DNA of 64,000 nucleotides from an uncultured eubacterium 1-6. GTDB lineage: Bacteria > Bacillota > Clostridia > Lachnospirales > Lachnospiraceae. The translations under genes and the position numbers were made by a program. The first letter of the stretch is position 1. The number at the start of each line of letters is the position of its first letter. The notes beneath the pieces are model-generated. The model did not search any database. It was not told the DNA's origin and worked only from the letters and a program-made list of their open reading frames with translations. Shown piece by piece: positions 26,948 to 35,960 of this stretch. The DNA lies in the NCBI GenBank assembly GCA_903789595.1, contig CAIFEZ010000007.1:53523-117522 (forward strand), written 5' to 3'.

Positions 26948-27901
26948 GTGTCAGGTTTTCTAACGATGGGAATTGTCCAGACGGCACTGGAACTGGGATT
27001 GATTTATGCGCTGGTCGCGCTGTCTCTTTTTATCAGCTTCAGCATTCTGGACATCTGTGATCTTTCAACGGACGGATGTTATACGCTCGGCTGCGCGGTG
27101 GGAGCTGTGGTCACGATCGCGGGCCATCCGGTGCTGGCCATTTTTGCGGCAATGGCAGCGGGTGTCTGCTCCGGATTTATCACCGCAATTCTACAGACCA
27201 AGTTTGGCGTGCAGAGCATTCTGGCCGGCATTATTGTGAATACGGGTCTTTATACTGTTAATCTGGGCGTCATGGGATTTTCATCCAACCTCTCGCTGTT
27301 TGGATCTCCGACCGTTTTTGACCTGTTCAAATCGCTGAGCTCCTCTAAGGCGTGGAAGAGCTGGAGCCCCCTTGTCCTCCTTGTGATCCTCCTTGCTGCG
27401 ATTGTGCTGGCGATTTACTGGTTCCTCGGGACGAGGCTCGGGCTCTCCATCCGTGCGACCGGAGACAGCCCGGCAATGGTCCGGGCGTCTTCCATTAACC
27501 CGGCGTTTACGACGATTGTGGGTCTCTGTGTGGCGAACGCACTGACCGGAATGGCCGGATGCCTGATCGGGCAGTATAACGGGAACAGCGATATCAACCT
27601 GGGCACAGGCATGGTCACGGTCGCGCTTGCCTCGCTGATCATCGGCGAGATGTTTTTCAAGAACGGCAGCATGCTGATGCGGATTATCGGAGTTGTTATC
27701 GGTTCCGTTCTGTATCGTTTTGTCATGTCCGTCGCGCTGCGCCTGAACATTCCGACAGAGGCCTTTAAGCTGGTATCGGCTCTGATTGTCGCGGCTGCGC
27801 TTACCACTCCGCAGATCCGAAAGCTGATCGCGCTTCACGCACAGAAGCGGGCGTCCATGAAGATGAGCCTGGAAGACGAGGAAGAAGGAGGTGACCGATA
27901 A
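26948..27901 (+). CDS. trpY: ABC transporter permease (TrpY-like, GTG start)
   Basis: A 317-residue inner membrane permease with about eight hydrophobic helices, of the type paired with TrpX/COG2984 proteins: FSILDICDLSTDGCYTLGCA near the N-terminus and GTRLGLSIRATGDSPAMVRA in the middle. The start is GTG 26948: GGGAGGG ends 7 nt before it and the upstream in-frame ATG at 26900 lies within a dispersed repeat. It overlaps the ATPase gene by one base. The C-terminus is acidic (EDEEEGG). Confidence 0.9.
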   Translation: MSGFLTMGIVQTALELGLIYALVALSLFISFSILDICDLSTDGCYTLGCAVGAVVTIAGHPVLAIFAAMAAGVCSGFITAILQTKFGVQSILAGIIVNTGLYTVNLGVMGFSSNLSLFGSPTVFDLFKSLSSSKAWKSWSPLVLLVILLAAIVLAIYWFLGTRLGLSIRATGDSPAMVRASSINPAFTTIVGLCVANALTGMAGCLIGQYNGNSDINLGTGMVTVALASLIIGEMFFKNGSMLMRIIGVVIGSVLYRFVMSVALRLNIPTEAFKLVSALIVAAALTTPQIRKLIALHAQKRASMKMSLEDEEEGGDR

Positions 27902-28716
27902 TGCTGCAGCTGAAGAATGTCAGAAAAACCTTTAACGCGGGAACGGTCAATGAGAAGAAGGCACTGACCGGTGTGAACCTTACGCTTGAGGACGGTGATT
28001 TCGCTACGATTGTCGGGTCGAACGGCGCGGGAAAATCGACGATGTTCAATGCGATCGCGGGAAGCTTTTATCCGGACCGAGGAAGCATCATTCTCGACGG
28101 AAAAAATATCACCTTTGTGCCGGAGTACAAGAGAAGCGTATATATAGGAAGACTTTTTCAGGATCCGCTGATGGGTACGGCGCCCCACATGACGATCGAG
28201 GAGAATCTGGCCATCGCCTATCTGAGAGCGTCGAAGAAGCAGCACGCGATTTTCAGCAGAATCAGCAAGAAAGAAAAGGAATTTTTCCGGGAGCAGCTGG
28301 CCCTTCTCGATATGGGAATGGAGGACCGGATGAAGAACCCCGTCGGCCTGCTCTCCGGCGGCCAGAGACAGGCCCTGACTCTTTTGATGGCGACGATGGT
28401 CACGCCGAAGATTCTGCTCCTGGATGAGCACACGGCGGCGCTGGATCCGTCAACGGCGGCGAAGGTTCTGGACCTGACAAGAAAGATTGTCGCGGAACGG
28501 AACATTACCTGCCTGATGGTCACGCACAACATGAATCAGGCGCTGGAGCTCGGGAACCGGACGCTGATGATGAGCGACGGCCGGATCGTATTTGACGTGA
28601 AGGGAAAGGAAAGGGACGGCATGACGGTGGAGGACCTGCTTGAGAAGTTCGCGCAGGGAACCGGGAAGAACTTCAATAATGACCGCATTTTGCTGTCAAC
28701 GGAACAGGGAGAGTGA
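27901..28716 (+). CDS. trpZ: ABC transporter ATP-binding protein (TrpZ-like)
   Basis: A 271-residue ABC ATPase: Walker A GSNGAGKST at about 39-47, Q-loop (LFQDPLMGTAP), signature LSGGQRQALTLLMA near 151-164, Walker B ILLLDEHTAALDP, and the H-loop VTHNM. It energises the permease for uptake of the TrpX ligand. The start codon overlaps the permease stop (TAATG), indicating coupling, and GGAGGTGA lies upstream in the permease gene. Confidence 0.93.
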   Translation: MLQLKNVRKTFNAGTVNEKKALTGVNLTLEDGDFATIVGSNGAGKSTMFNAIAGSFYPDRGSIILDGKNITFVPEYKRSVYIGRLFQDPLMGTAPHMTIEENLAIAYLRASKKQHAIFSRISKKEKEFFREQLALLDMGMEDRMKNPVGLLSGGQRQALTLLMATMVTPKILLLDEHTAALDPSTAAKVLDLTRKIVAERNITCLMVTHNMNQALELGNRTLMMSDGRIVFDVKGKERDGMTVEDLLEKFAQGTGKNFNNDRILLSTEQGE

Positions 28717-28992
28717 GCTCTTCTGTTGTTTGTGAATTTTGTGGAAAAAAATACCTGCGAAATCATAAAATTTGGCTTAAGCTGAGGATAATGTTATGCT
28801 ACAATCGTTAAGGTAGTGTAAATAAAAAGATAGTCGGAGACGCATCAGATATGGCATGGCAGATTTTTCAAACTGTCATATCGGCCGCACGGCTCGGAAA
28901 AACGGATAGATTACCGCGCTGAGGCCTGCAGGACTATCGGATATGCAAATTGTATCGGGAACAACGGGGTTTCCGGTGCAGGAGGAAAATTG

Positions 28993-30906
28993 ATGTCAAT
29001 ATATAATCTGTTCGCGCTTATCGGTGGGCTGGCTTTCTTTCTGTTCGGCATGAATGTCATGTCGAATTACCTGGAGAAAATGGCGGGAGGCCGTCTGGAG
29101 GGCATCCTGAAGAAGCTTACGGCGAACCCTCTTGAGAGCCTTGTGCTGGGCGCGATCATCACGATCGCCATTCAGTCGTCCTCGGCTCTTACTGTCATGC
29201 TTGTCGGTCTTGTCAATTCGGGCATTATGGAATTTTCTTCCACGGTCAACGTCATCATGGGATCCGATATCGGAACCACGCTTACGGCCTGGATTCTCTC
29301 TCTGAACGGGATTTCTTCTGACAATATCTTTGTATCCATGCTGAAACCGCAGAATTTTGCCCCTATCGTGGCTATTGTCGGCGTCATCATGATCATGGGC
29401 TGCAAGGAACAGAAGAAAAAGGACATCGGAACGATCCTGTGCGGCTTTGCCGTTCTCATGTACGGCATGACCCTGATGTCGGATTCGGTTTCTCCTCTGG
29501 CTGAGATGCCGGAGTTCCAGAATATTCTGATCGCGTTTGACAACCCGTTCATCGGCGTGCTTGTCGGAACGGCATTCACCGGAGTCATTCAGGCGTCGGC
29601 GGCATCTATCGGCGTTCTTCAGGCGCTGTCCCTGACCGGAAAGATCAGCTTCGGCATGGCGATTCCGATTGTTATGGGCGCAAATATCGGTACCTGTGTG
29701 ACGGCGATTCTGTCCAGCATCGGCGTCAGCAAAAAGGCCAAACGTGTCCCGGCGCTGCATATCCTGATCAAGATTCTCGGCACCGTCATCTGGCTTGTGC
29801 TGTACGTGGTGCTCCGCTATATCTTAAGGCTTCCGATTTTCAACCATGTGATCAATTCCTTTCAGATCGCGGTCTTCCATACGATCTTCAATATCGGAAC
29901 CATCGTCATTCTGCTGCCGTTCTCGCAGAAGCTTGTGCATCTGGTCGAGCGGATGGTCAGAGTCGATGAAAACGACGAAACTGATACGGAGAAATCCACG
30001 CTGCTCGATGAGAGACTTCTTCTCTCCCCCGGCCTTGCGGTCGGCCAGTGCCGTGACAAGACAATTGAAATGGCGAAGCTCGCCCGTGAGTCGTTCGCGA
30101 GTGCGCTGAAAATGTTTGAGCATTTCGACAGGGATGAGGTCGAGAGGATCATCAAGAAAGAGGAGGAACTGGACTACCTGGAGGACGAGCTGGACACCTA
30201 TCTTGTGCGACTATCCGCCAAGGATATGACGGAAACGGACAGCGACCAGATCTCCGAGATGCTTCACTGCATCAATGACTTCGAGCGTATCGGCGACCAC
30301 GCGATCAACATGACGAAGCTGGCGCGGCAGATGCATGACCAGAAGCTTTCGTTTTCCGCGCACGCGAGAGAGGAGCTTGCGGTTCTGACGAGCGCCCTGA
30401 ATGAGATTATGAATCTTACCCTCGAGTCTTTTGAAAAAGACGATCAGCAGCAGGCGAAGCTGATCGAGCCTCTGGAAGAGGTGATCGATGATCTGACGAA
30501 GGAAATCAAGAATCGCCATATCGACCGTCTGAGAACCGGCGAGTGCCGGGTGGAACTCGGGATTATCCTGACGGATTACATCACGAACTGCGAGAGAGTG
30601 TCAGACCATTGCTCAAATGTCGGCGTGTGCATCATCCAGACAAAGAATTCCAGCTTTGAGACGCACGGATACCTGAACGAGGTGAAATACGGAGGAGAAT
30701 CCGAGTTCGTCGATGAGTTCGATTCCTATCTGGAGAAATACCGGCTTCCGGCAGTGGAACCGGCCGGTAAGAAGAAAATCAAAAAAGGCAAGGATAAGGA
30801 TAAGGCTACAAAGGACGCAAAGGCGCCGAAGGAGACGAAGGCTTCGAAGGACAAGGATTCCAAGGTTAAGGCAAAGTCAGGCAGAGGCAAGGCACAGAAG
30901 GCGTGA
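28993..30906 (+). CDS. Na/Pi cotransporter family protein with PhoU-like domain
   Basis: A 637-residue protein. The membrane half has the duplicated Na/Pi-cotransporter II signatures (SSSALTVMLVGLVNSGIM near 63 and QASAASIGVLQALSLTG near 200), and the cytosolic half (about 350-570) is a PhoU-like helical domain. It probably imports phosphate with sodium. The tail of about 50 residues is strongly Lys-rich and repetitive. GGAGG at 28981-28985 sets ATG 28993; the frame includes an upstream TTG at 28990. The 275-bp region upstream contains an acceptable promoter (TTAAGC, 17 bp, TACAAT near 28800). Confidence 0.92.
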   Translation: MSIYNLFALIGGLAFFLFGMNVMSNYLEKMAGGRLEGILKKLTANPLESLVLGAIITIAIQSSSALTVMLVGLVNSGIMEFSSTVNVIMGSDIGTTLTAWILSLNGISSDNIFVSMLKPQNFAPIVAIVGVIMIMGCKEQKKKDIGTILCGFAVLMYGMTLMSDSVSPLAEMPEFQNILIAFDNPFIGVLVGTAFTGVIQASAASIGVLQALSLTGKISFGMAIPIVMGANIGTCVTAILSSIGVSKKAKRVPALHILIKILGTVIWLVLYVVLRYILRLPIFNHVINSFQIAVFHTIFNIGTIVILLPFSQKLVHLVERMVRVDENDETDTEKSTLLDERLLLSPGLAVGQCRDKTIEMAKLARESFASALKMFEHFDRDEVERIIKKEEELDYLEDELDTYLVRLSAKDMTETDSDQISEMLHCINDFERIGDHAINMTKLARQMHDQKLSFSAHAREELAVLTSALNEIMNLTLESFEKDDQQQAKLIEPLEEVIDDLTKEIKNRHIDRLRTGECRVELGIILTDYITNCERVSDHCSNVGVCIIQTKNSSFETHGYLNEVKYGGESEFVDEFDSYLEKYRLPAVEPAGKKKIKKGKDKDKATKDAKAPKETKASKDKDSKVKAKSGRGKAQKA

Positions 30907-30910
30907 GTTC

Positions 30911-31058
30911 ACCTGTGGAAACAGCAAGGCCCGGAGAGCATGATTTTACCAGGGGCAGGAGCATAGCCCGGAAGGCATGGATTTACCAGGGGCAGGAGCA
31001 AGGCCCGGAAGGCATGGATTTACCATGGGCAGGAGCAAGGCTCGGAAGGCATGATTTC
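30911..31058. repeat. Four 37-bp tandem repeats
   Basis: A unit with ACCAGGGGCAGGAGCAAGGC and CCGGAAGGCATGGATTT recurs with a 37-bp period (ACC at 30911, 30948, 30985 and 31022). It starts right after the cotransporter stop and runs up to the acylphosphatase start. Confidence 0.88.
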
Positions 31059-31061
31059 ACT

Positions 31062-31355
31062 ATGGATATCAACGGAGCGAAGATTATCAGGCAGAGAATG
31101 ACGTTTACCGGCGATGTGCAGGGAGTCGGGTTCCGGTATCGCGCAAAGTACGCGGCTCAGGAGCTGGGCGTCACCGGATGGGTAGAAAACGAATGGGACG
31201 GATCTGTCGTCATGGAAGCCCAGGGAACGAAGGAGCAGCTCTATCGTCTTGTGTACAACATCAGCAAGGGAACCTGGATCAACATCGAGCATGTGAAACG
31301 GGAAAACATCCCGGTGGAAGAGCATGAGTACTATTTTGATGTAAAAGGATATTGA
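31062..31355 (+). CDS. acyP: Acylphosphatase
   Basis: A 97-residue acylphosphatase: GDVQGVGFRYRAKYAAQELG contains the phosphate-binding Arg, and GWVENEWDGSV carries the conserved Asn. It hydrolyses carboxyl-phosphate bonds such as acetyl phosphate. The frame extends upstream through the 37-bp repeats to 30903, but the family begins near MDINGAKIIRQ, so ATG 31062 is chosen; its ribosome binding site (GGAAGG) is rather distant. The canonical WVxN motif reads WVEN. Confidence 0.9.
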   Translation: MDINGAKIIRQRMTFTGDVQGVGFRYRAKYAAQELGVTGWVENEWDGSVVMEAQGTKEQLYRLVYNISKGTWINIEHVKRENIPVEEHEYYFDVKGY

Positions 31356-31402
31356 GAGCGGCACAGCCGCGCAGATTTTTACAGAATATTGAATAATGAA
31401 GA

Positions 31403-31428
31403 GAGCCCGGCAGTCTTCTGCCGGGCTC
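31403..31428 (+). terminator. Terminator after the acylphosphatase gene
   Basis: GAGCCCGGCAG (31403-31413), TCTT loop, CTGCCGGGCTC (31418-31428). Confidence 0.85.
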
Positions 31429-31506
31429 ATCTGTTTATGGGCTTCAGCCTGTTGAGATCGAGCGAGTATTTCCCAACGGAAATATGAGCCGAGCGAAACA
31501 AAAAAT

Positions 31507-31772
31507 CACCCGCTATGCGGGTGAGAGTCAAATAGTTATACAATTGAGATCACCTCTTTCTATAATAGAGGTGTCCAAGCCACTATTTAAAAAGAAAGAG
31601 GTGATCTCATGGCGAACCAAGCGAATAGCCTTGCACATACCAAATGGCTGTGTAAGTACCATATCGTGTTCACACCAAAGTATAGGCGAAAAATCATTAA
31701 CAATCAATACAAGCAGGATCTTGCTGAAATCCTTCATCAGCTATGTACATATAAAGGTGTCACAATCATCAC
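31507..31772 (+). mobile_element. Left end of an IS200-type insertion sequence (truncated)
   Basis: CACCCGCTATGCGGGTG (31507-31523) is a subterminal palindrome of the IS200 type. The tnpA gene begins at 31609 (MANQANSLAHTKWLCKYHIVF) and stays homologous for about 53 codons to near 31770, after which a different sequence begins. The catalytic HUH and tyrosine regions are missing, so the element is dead. No right end is visible. Confidence 0.85.
31546..31608 (+). promoter_or_regulatory. Hairpin hiding the tnpA ribosome binding site
   Basis: GAGATCACCTCTTTCT (31546-31561) pairs perfectly with AGAAAGAGGTGATCTC (31593-31608), which contains the AGAGGTGA ribosome binding site right before the ATG. 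IS200 elements are known to repress their transposase this way. Confidence 0.82.
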
Positions 31773-31842
31773 CCAGTACTTGTTCTGGACAAGACTCTTA
31801 AGGCTCTCTGCAATGCTTGGCCCTGCATTGCCCTCCTTTTGA
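31609..31842 (+). pseudogene. tnpA: IS200 transposase TnpA, truncated
   Basis: The first about 53 residues (HTKWLCKYHIVFTPKYRRK, then LHQLCTYKGVTII) match the start of IS200-type TnpA. A full protein has about 150 residues with an HUH motif and a catalytic Tyr, both absent here. From about 31772 the frame reads through the antisense of a transporter fragment to a stop at 31842, so the end is meaningless. Confidence 0.85.
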
Positions 31843-31949
31843 TTTGTCTCCTGCTTAACACGCTCTTTGCAGATAGTGAACGGGATGAAACTAACAGCGA
31901 TAAAGCCTACTGCCATAACGATCGACGCTACCGTCCAGCCCTTCTGAGC
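31774..31949 (-). pseudogene. Fragment of a GPH-family (MelB-like) sugar transporter
   Basis: Reading the minus strand without interruption gives WTVASIVMAVGFIAVSFIPF, then TICKERVKQE and SLKSLVQNKYW. This is the central loop of a glycoside-pentoside-hexuronide symporter (end of TM6, cytoplasmic loop, start of TM7). It is similar in position to the loop of the intact transporter at 33607. Both ends are cut. Confidence 0.8.
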
Positions 31950-31962
31950 TACGTAGAGGTTA

Positions 31963-32067
31963 CGCGAGATTGCAGATACTTATGGACTTGCAGTGGATCC
32001 GCGAGAAAAGGTAGAGAACCTCTCGGTCGGGATCAAACAGAGAGTGGAGATCCTCAAAGCCCTCTAA
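31963..32067 (+). pseudogene. Fragment of a nucleoside-type ABC transporter ATPase
   Basis: The frame reads REIADTYGLAVDPREKVENL then SVGIKQRVEILKAL and a stop. The LSVGxxQRVEILKAL signature is that of ABC ATPases paired with BMP-family nucleoside lipoproteins. Only about 35 codons around the signature motif remain. Confidence 0.8.
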
Positions 32068-32092
32068 GGTATACGACATATCGGATTAGATA

Positions 32093-32284
32093 ATGTCAAT
32101 GTGCAGCGAGCCGGTCAGTTTCGAACATCTGCTGAAAAAGCTGTTTGAGACCTATGATCTAAGAATGACATTCGAACAGCATGCATTGGTCGGCAGCACT
32201 GTCCGCTCTTATCTGACATATCTTACGAATGAAGGGCGTCTTCATTCAATGATAGAGAACAATCTTCTTATGTGGGAGCATTGA
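32093..32284 (+). pseudogene. Probable C-terminal fragment of an MBL-fold hydrolase
   Basis: A 63-codon open frame (FEHLLKKLFETYDLRMTFEQ, HALVGSTVRSYLTYLTNEGR) that resembles the C-terminal winged-helix end of Lachnospiraceae metallo-beta-lactamase-fold hydrolases. No metal-binding HxHxDH part is present and there is no ribosome binding site. Family recall is from memory. Confidence 0.55.
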
Positions 32285-32285
32285 G

Positions 32286-32471
32286 GCATTCTATCTGCTG
32301 TTCACTTTTACCGCAGGGATCATCTTCTTGTGCAAAGGCGGATCCATTAACTTCAGATGTTCTGTAATGACTTTTTTGCTGGCAGGCGGAGATGCGTTTC
32401 ATCTGATACCAAGGATTATTTCTAATATAAAACCTGCATTTAGTAATTCCGGCGAAAGGACCGGATGTTGA
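32286..32471 (+). pseudogene. C-terminal fragment of an unknown membrane protein
   Basis: Open frame FYLLFTFTAGIIFLCKGGSI then FLLAGGDAFHLIPRIISNI to a TGA at 32469-32471. The hydrophobic pattern and GGDAFHLIPR resemble a multi-TM membrane protein family in Firmicutes. No start or N-terminal part exists here. Confidence 0.55.
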
Positions 32472-32507
32472 GATTACAACGAACAACAGAAGGTTCAAGC
32501 CTCCGGA

Positions 32508-33235
32508 TCATGCAAACGCTTCTTTTCCGGACCGGTGTACCTGCACTTCATCAATAATTGCGTTAGCATCACGCATCTTCAGGTAGAATACGGCAATTTC
32601 AACAATGTCTTCCGGAAGAGGGAAACCATGTCCGGCTTAAGGTCCGGCCTTGCAAGAGCAACCATTGGTGTGTACACCCCGCCCGGGCTGATCAGGTGCA
32701 CCCGGATGTTTTCCTTATAAACTTCGTTCGCCAGAGTCTTTGAGAAACCCATCAGGGCATGTTTGCTTGCGGCGTACACACTCTGATAGGGATACCCTTT
32801 GTGCGCAACCACAGATGTGATGTTGATGATCGTTGCGCAGGAAGACCTTCTCAGCGCCGGCAAGGCTGCCTGGCACAAGAAAAAGGGCGCCCTGGTGTTC
32901 AGGTTCGTGATTCTGTCATAGTCGTCCTCCGTCACATCCTCAAAGTGCTGGTTCTGTGCAATCCCTGCGCAGTTAACTAGGACATCAAGACTCTGGAATT
33001 GTTCCTCAGCAGCTTTCGGAAGTCTCTTAACAAATGCGCTATCGGTAATATCTCCGTCCATCACAAGAACTCTGGCACCTGCATTTTGAAGATCCTCAGC
33101 AAGAGAATCCAGCGCATCCTTTTTCCTTCCCGTGATTACCAGGTTCATCTTAAGGTTTGCAAGCTTTTTACAGATGGCGCTTCCGATCCCGTCGCTTGCT
33201 CCGATCACGATCGCTGTTTTTTCTTTCCAGTCCAT
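32508..33235 (-). pseudogene. Short-chain dehydrogenase/reductase with a C-terminal frameshift
   Basis: Classical SDR: GASDGIG cofactor motif (residues 12-18), NCAG at 88-91, Ser141, Tyr154 and Lys158 (YAASK). The first frame runs to residue 218 and stops at 32579. Near 32617-32622 one extra base in a CCCTCTTCC stretch shifts the frame; in the other frame the expected SDR end continues (LPEDIVEIAVFYLKMRDANA) to a TGA at 32508-32510, giving a normal length of about 242. It is a recent pseudogene, a sequencing error or a shortened but active enzyme, since all catalytic residues precede the shift. It could oxidise a sugar or aglycone of the adjacent operon. Confidence 0.85.
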
Positions 33236-33340
33236 AACATCCTTTCATAAAAGACGCCCGCATATCAGAATGATGGCGGTTGTTCTTACTATCACCCTGA
33301 ATTAAGAATAGCAAAGCAGCATCTTCTTCACAATCCCGGA

Positions 33341-33396
33341 GAAGGCTTCCTGTACCCTTGCCTGCAGCCGGGGTGCAGGAAGCTTCTTTTCTCTTA
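33341..33396 (+). terminator. Leader hairpin with T-tract upstream of the glycoside operon
   Basis: AGAAGGCTTCCTGTACCC (33341-33358) pairs with GGGTGCAGGAAGCTTCT (33372-33388), followed by TTTTCTCTT. No plus-strand gene ends just before it, so it may be a conditional leader terminator for the operon at 33607 or a remnant of an older junction. The 370-bp gap otherwise shows nothing recognisable. Confidence 0.65.
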
Positions 33397-33606
33397 TGCC
33401 TTACATATTACTAAATAACAAGACCGATGTTCAGCACAGTCATCTCGCCTGATGTTGGAAATTATTGATTATATTTTATTTCCATACAGACCAGTGAATT
33501 CGATGGAAGAAAAAATTACGCTTCAATATGAGTAGATACTGAAAAGTTGGAGAAGAAGAGAGGAAGTAAGATAAGCACATAAGATATTCAGATAGGAGGA
33601 GAAAAA

Positions 33607-35034
33607 ATGAATGTCTCAACGGAAGCTGATGTGAAGAAGAAAGATAAAATGGATGTAGGATCTGCCATTGCTTATTCCATAGGGTTTGGCGGAACCAATG
33701 TAGTCTGGTACATGATCAATAACTACCTGATGCTTTTTTACACAGATGTGGTTTCCCTGTCCGCTGGGGTCATATCTACGATCCTTCTGGTCGCAAGGAT
33801 CTGGGATGCGATCAACGATCCTATGATGGGTGCCATCGTAGACAGAACACATTCTCGTTGGGGTAAATTTAAACCGTATATTGTGATGGGCGCGCCGTTC
33901 CTTGCCATTTTCAATATCCTGACCTTTACAGTCTGGCCGCTGGAAGGAACGACCAAAGCAGTGGTCTGTCTCTTGACTTATATAGGCGTCGGTATGGCGT
34001 ACACGGTTGTTCAGGTGGCCATTAATGGTCTGGTCAACCGGCTTTCCAACAGCTCTCAGATAAAAATGGACATTATTTCCATGGCGCAGGTTGTTTCATC
34101 AGTCATTCAGACGATCCTCGGAGCTGTCGCCATGCCGTTGATCCTCTTCTTCAGTAAAAGTGAAGTTGCCAACGGAAGAGGGTTCAATCGGGCCACTATC
34201 GTATTTTCACTGATCGCGATCCCGATGTTCTGGTACTGTGCAGCCAGATGCCATGAAGTGAAGGATGGACCAGCAGAGCAGCCGGATAAATCGGTAAAAG
34301 CTGAGAAGGTGCCGCTGAGCAAATCTCTGAAATCCCTGCTGAAAAACAAAATGATACTGATCTGCGTAGCGATGGTATTTTTCGGGGCTATGGCAGCTAT
34401 CGCCAGAATGTCACTGCTGTCTTATTACCTGATCTATGTGGCGGGTGCATACAACTATATCGCACCGACGTTCACGATCATCAGTCTTCTTCAGATCGTA
34501 GGCAACATGATTCTTCCCCTGGCCACACGTAAATTCGGAAAGATCCGCTGGTTCATCTTCACCATGTGCCTGAATGCGTTATCCATGATCTTCCTGTTCT
34601 TCGCACCGGCTGGAAATATAGCGATCCTCCTGCTCTGTAGCGGAATCTACGGAATCACCAATTCTGCTACAAGCGTCAGCTACAGTATGCTCTGCGACTC
34701 CATCGAATATGGAGACTATATGTTCGGTGTCCGCGATGACGCACTGGCATTCTCATTCCAGAGCTTAGGCGTAAAGGTGGCTACGGCAGTGACCGGCTCC
34801 GTCGGTGTACTTGCACTGGCAGCAGTTGGATATGTAGCCAATGCCCAGCAGACACCGCAGGCTCTTACCGGCATCAACGTAATCGTCAACCTGGCTCCGG
34901 CGATCCTGACCTTTCTCTCACTCCTCCTGATGGTGTTCTACAAGCTGGATGAGAAGACCATGAATAAGATCCGTGAAACTTTGGAAGCCAGAAGATCCGG
35001 CCATATGCTTCCGGATGATCCAATGAACAGATAA
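33607..35034 (+). CDS. GPH-family (MelB-like) sodium:glycoside symporter
   Basis: A 475-residue secondary transporter with 12 predicted TM helices. Typical features are AYSIGFGGTNVVWYMINNYL at the start, the cation-site region WDAINDPMMGAIVDRTHSRWGKFKPY around residues 68-93 and the basic central loop before SKSLKSLLKNK. GPH proteins import melibiose, xylosides, glucuronides or other glycosides with Na+ or H+. TAGGAGGAG precedes the ATG. It is first in the operon with the deglycosidase-like genes and is the likely importer of their glycoside substrate. Confidence 0.92.
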   Translation: MNVSTEADVKKKDKMDVGSAIAYSIGFGGTNVVWYMINNYLMLFYTDVVSLSAGVISTILLVARIWDAINDPMMGAIVDRTHSRWGKFKPYIVMGAPFLAIFNILTFTVWPLEGTTKAVVCLLTYIGVGMAYTVVQVAINGLVNRLSNSSQIKMDIISMAQVVSSVIQTILGAVAMPLILFFSKSEVANGRGFNRATIVFSLIAIPMFWYCAARCHEVKDGPAEQPDKSVKAEKVPLSKSLKSLLKNKMILICVAMVFFGAMAAIARMSLLSYYLIYVAGAYNYIAPTFTIISLLQIVGNMILPLATRKFGKIRWFIFTMCLNALSMIFLFFAPAGNIAILLLCSGIYGITNSATSVSYSMLCDSIEYGDYMFGVRDDALAFSFQSLGVKVATAVTGSVGVLALAAVGYVANAQQTPQALTGINVIVNLAPAILTFLSLLLMVFYKLDEKTMNKIRETLEARRSGHMLPDDPMNR

Positions 35035-35075
35035 CAATGAAACTAAAAACATATTAAAAAAGGAGAGAAAAAACG

Positions 35076-35948
35076 ATGTATCAATATGAACAGAAAGGAC
35101 CGAAGCGAGGCATCGCCCTGTACAGTTACTCAGCGGAATTTGGTTTTGAAAAGACCCTGGAGGATTGTTTTGAGGAATTGAAGGATATGGGAGCCCACGG
35201 AATTGAGATCCTGGCAAACACCCATATCGAGAACTATCCGTATCCGACAGATGCGTGGGTGGACAAGTGGTTTGGCCTGTGCGAAAAGTACCAGGTGGAA
35301 CCGGTGGAATATGGCCACTGGATCGACTGCAGGGTACTGCAGGACCGCGAACTGACCACAGAAGAAGCAATCGAAAGACTTGAGCAGGATATGCGCCTTG
35401 CCCACAGACTTGGATTCCACATTATGAGGACGAAAATGTCTGTCATCACAAGTGACCTGGATCCTGTAGAGAACTGGAGAGAGATCATTAAGGGAGTCCT
35501 TCCGCTGGCGGAACGTCTGGACCTGAAGCTCTGCCCGGAGATCCATATCCCCACGAGCCTGAAGAGCAAAATGGTACAGGACTATGTAGACTTTATCGAG
35601 GAGACAGGGACCAAAAACTTCGGACTGAACATCGACTTCAGTGTGTTCCGTAGCGCTTTCGGACCGACTGATTTTGTATCTCCCGGGTTTGTTCCCAGCA
35701 AGCCGGAGGATATCATTCCGCTGATCCCGTATCTGTACTGCTGCCATGCAAAACTGTTCCATATGAGTGATGATTTCGAAGAGACGATGGTTCCCTACAA
35801 AGAAGTTCTGACCATCCTGAAAGAACACGAATGGGACGGATACCTGCTCAGCGAGTATGAGGGAAATGACAAGTATGACTATGGCTATGAGGTTGGCCAG
35901 ACACTGCGTAAACAGCACATTATGATGAAAAATATTCTGGGATATTAA
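35076..35948 (+). CDS. TIM-barrel protein, probable C-glycoside deglycosidase alpha subunit
   Basis: A 290-residue xylose-isomerase-like / AP-endonuclease-2-like TIM barrel. Four metal-ligand candidates are in the right order: Glu155 (CPEIHIP), Asp187 (LNIDFSVF), His224 (CCHAKLF) and Glu260 (SEYEG). The family includes sugar-phosphate isomerases/epimerases and the alpha subunits of C-glycoside deglycosidases (DfgA, DgpC, CarB type). The next gene encodes a beta-subunit-like protein, which points to the latter: the pair cleaves the C-C bond of 3-keto C-glycosides to give the aglycone. GGAGAG precedes the ATG. Isomerase activity is the alternative. Confidence 0.82.
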   Translation: MYQYEQKGPKRGIALYSYSAEFGFEKTLEDCFEELKDMGAHGIEILANTHIENYPYPTDAWVDKWFGLCEKYQVEPVEYGHWIDCRVLQDRELTTEEAIERLEQDMRLAHRLGFHIMRTKMSVITSDLDPVENWREIIKGVLPLAERLDLKLCPEIHIPTSLKSKMVQDYVDFIEETGTKNFGLNIDFSVFRSAFGPTDFVSPGFVPSKPEDIIPLIPYLYCCHAKLFHMSDDFEETMVPYKEVLTILKEHEWDGYLLSEYEGNDKYDYGYEVGQTLRKQHIMMKNILGY

Positions 35949-35960
35949 GGAGGCGGAACC

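Noticed and set aside
31484-31801. 105-residue frame overlapping tnpA
   Set aside because: It runs across the IS200 end palindromes in the wrong frame; the tnpA frame explains the sequence.
35076-35948. AP endonuclease family 2 DNA repair enzyme
   Set aside because: Only the fold and metal ligands are shared; operon context and the small partner point to carbohydrate chemistry.
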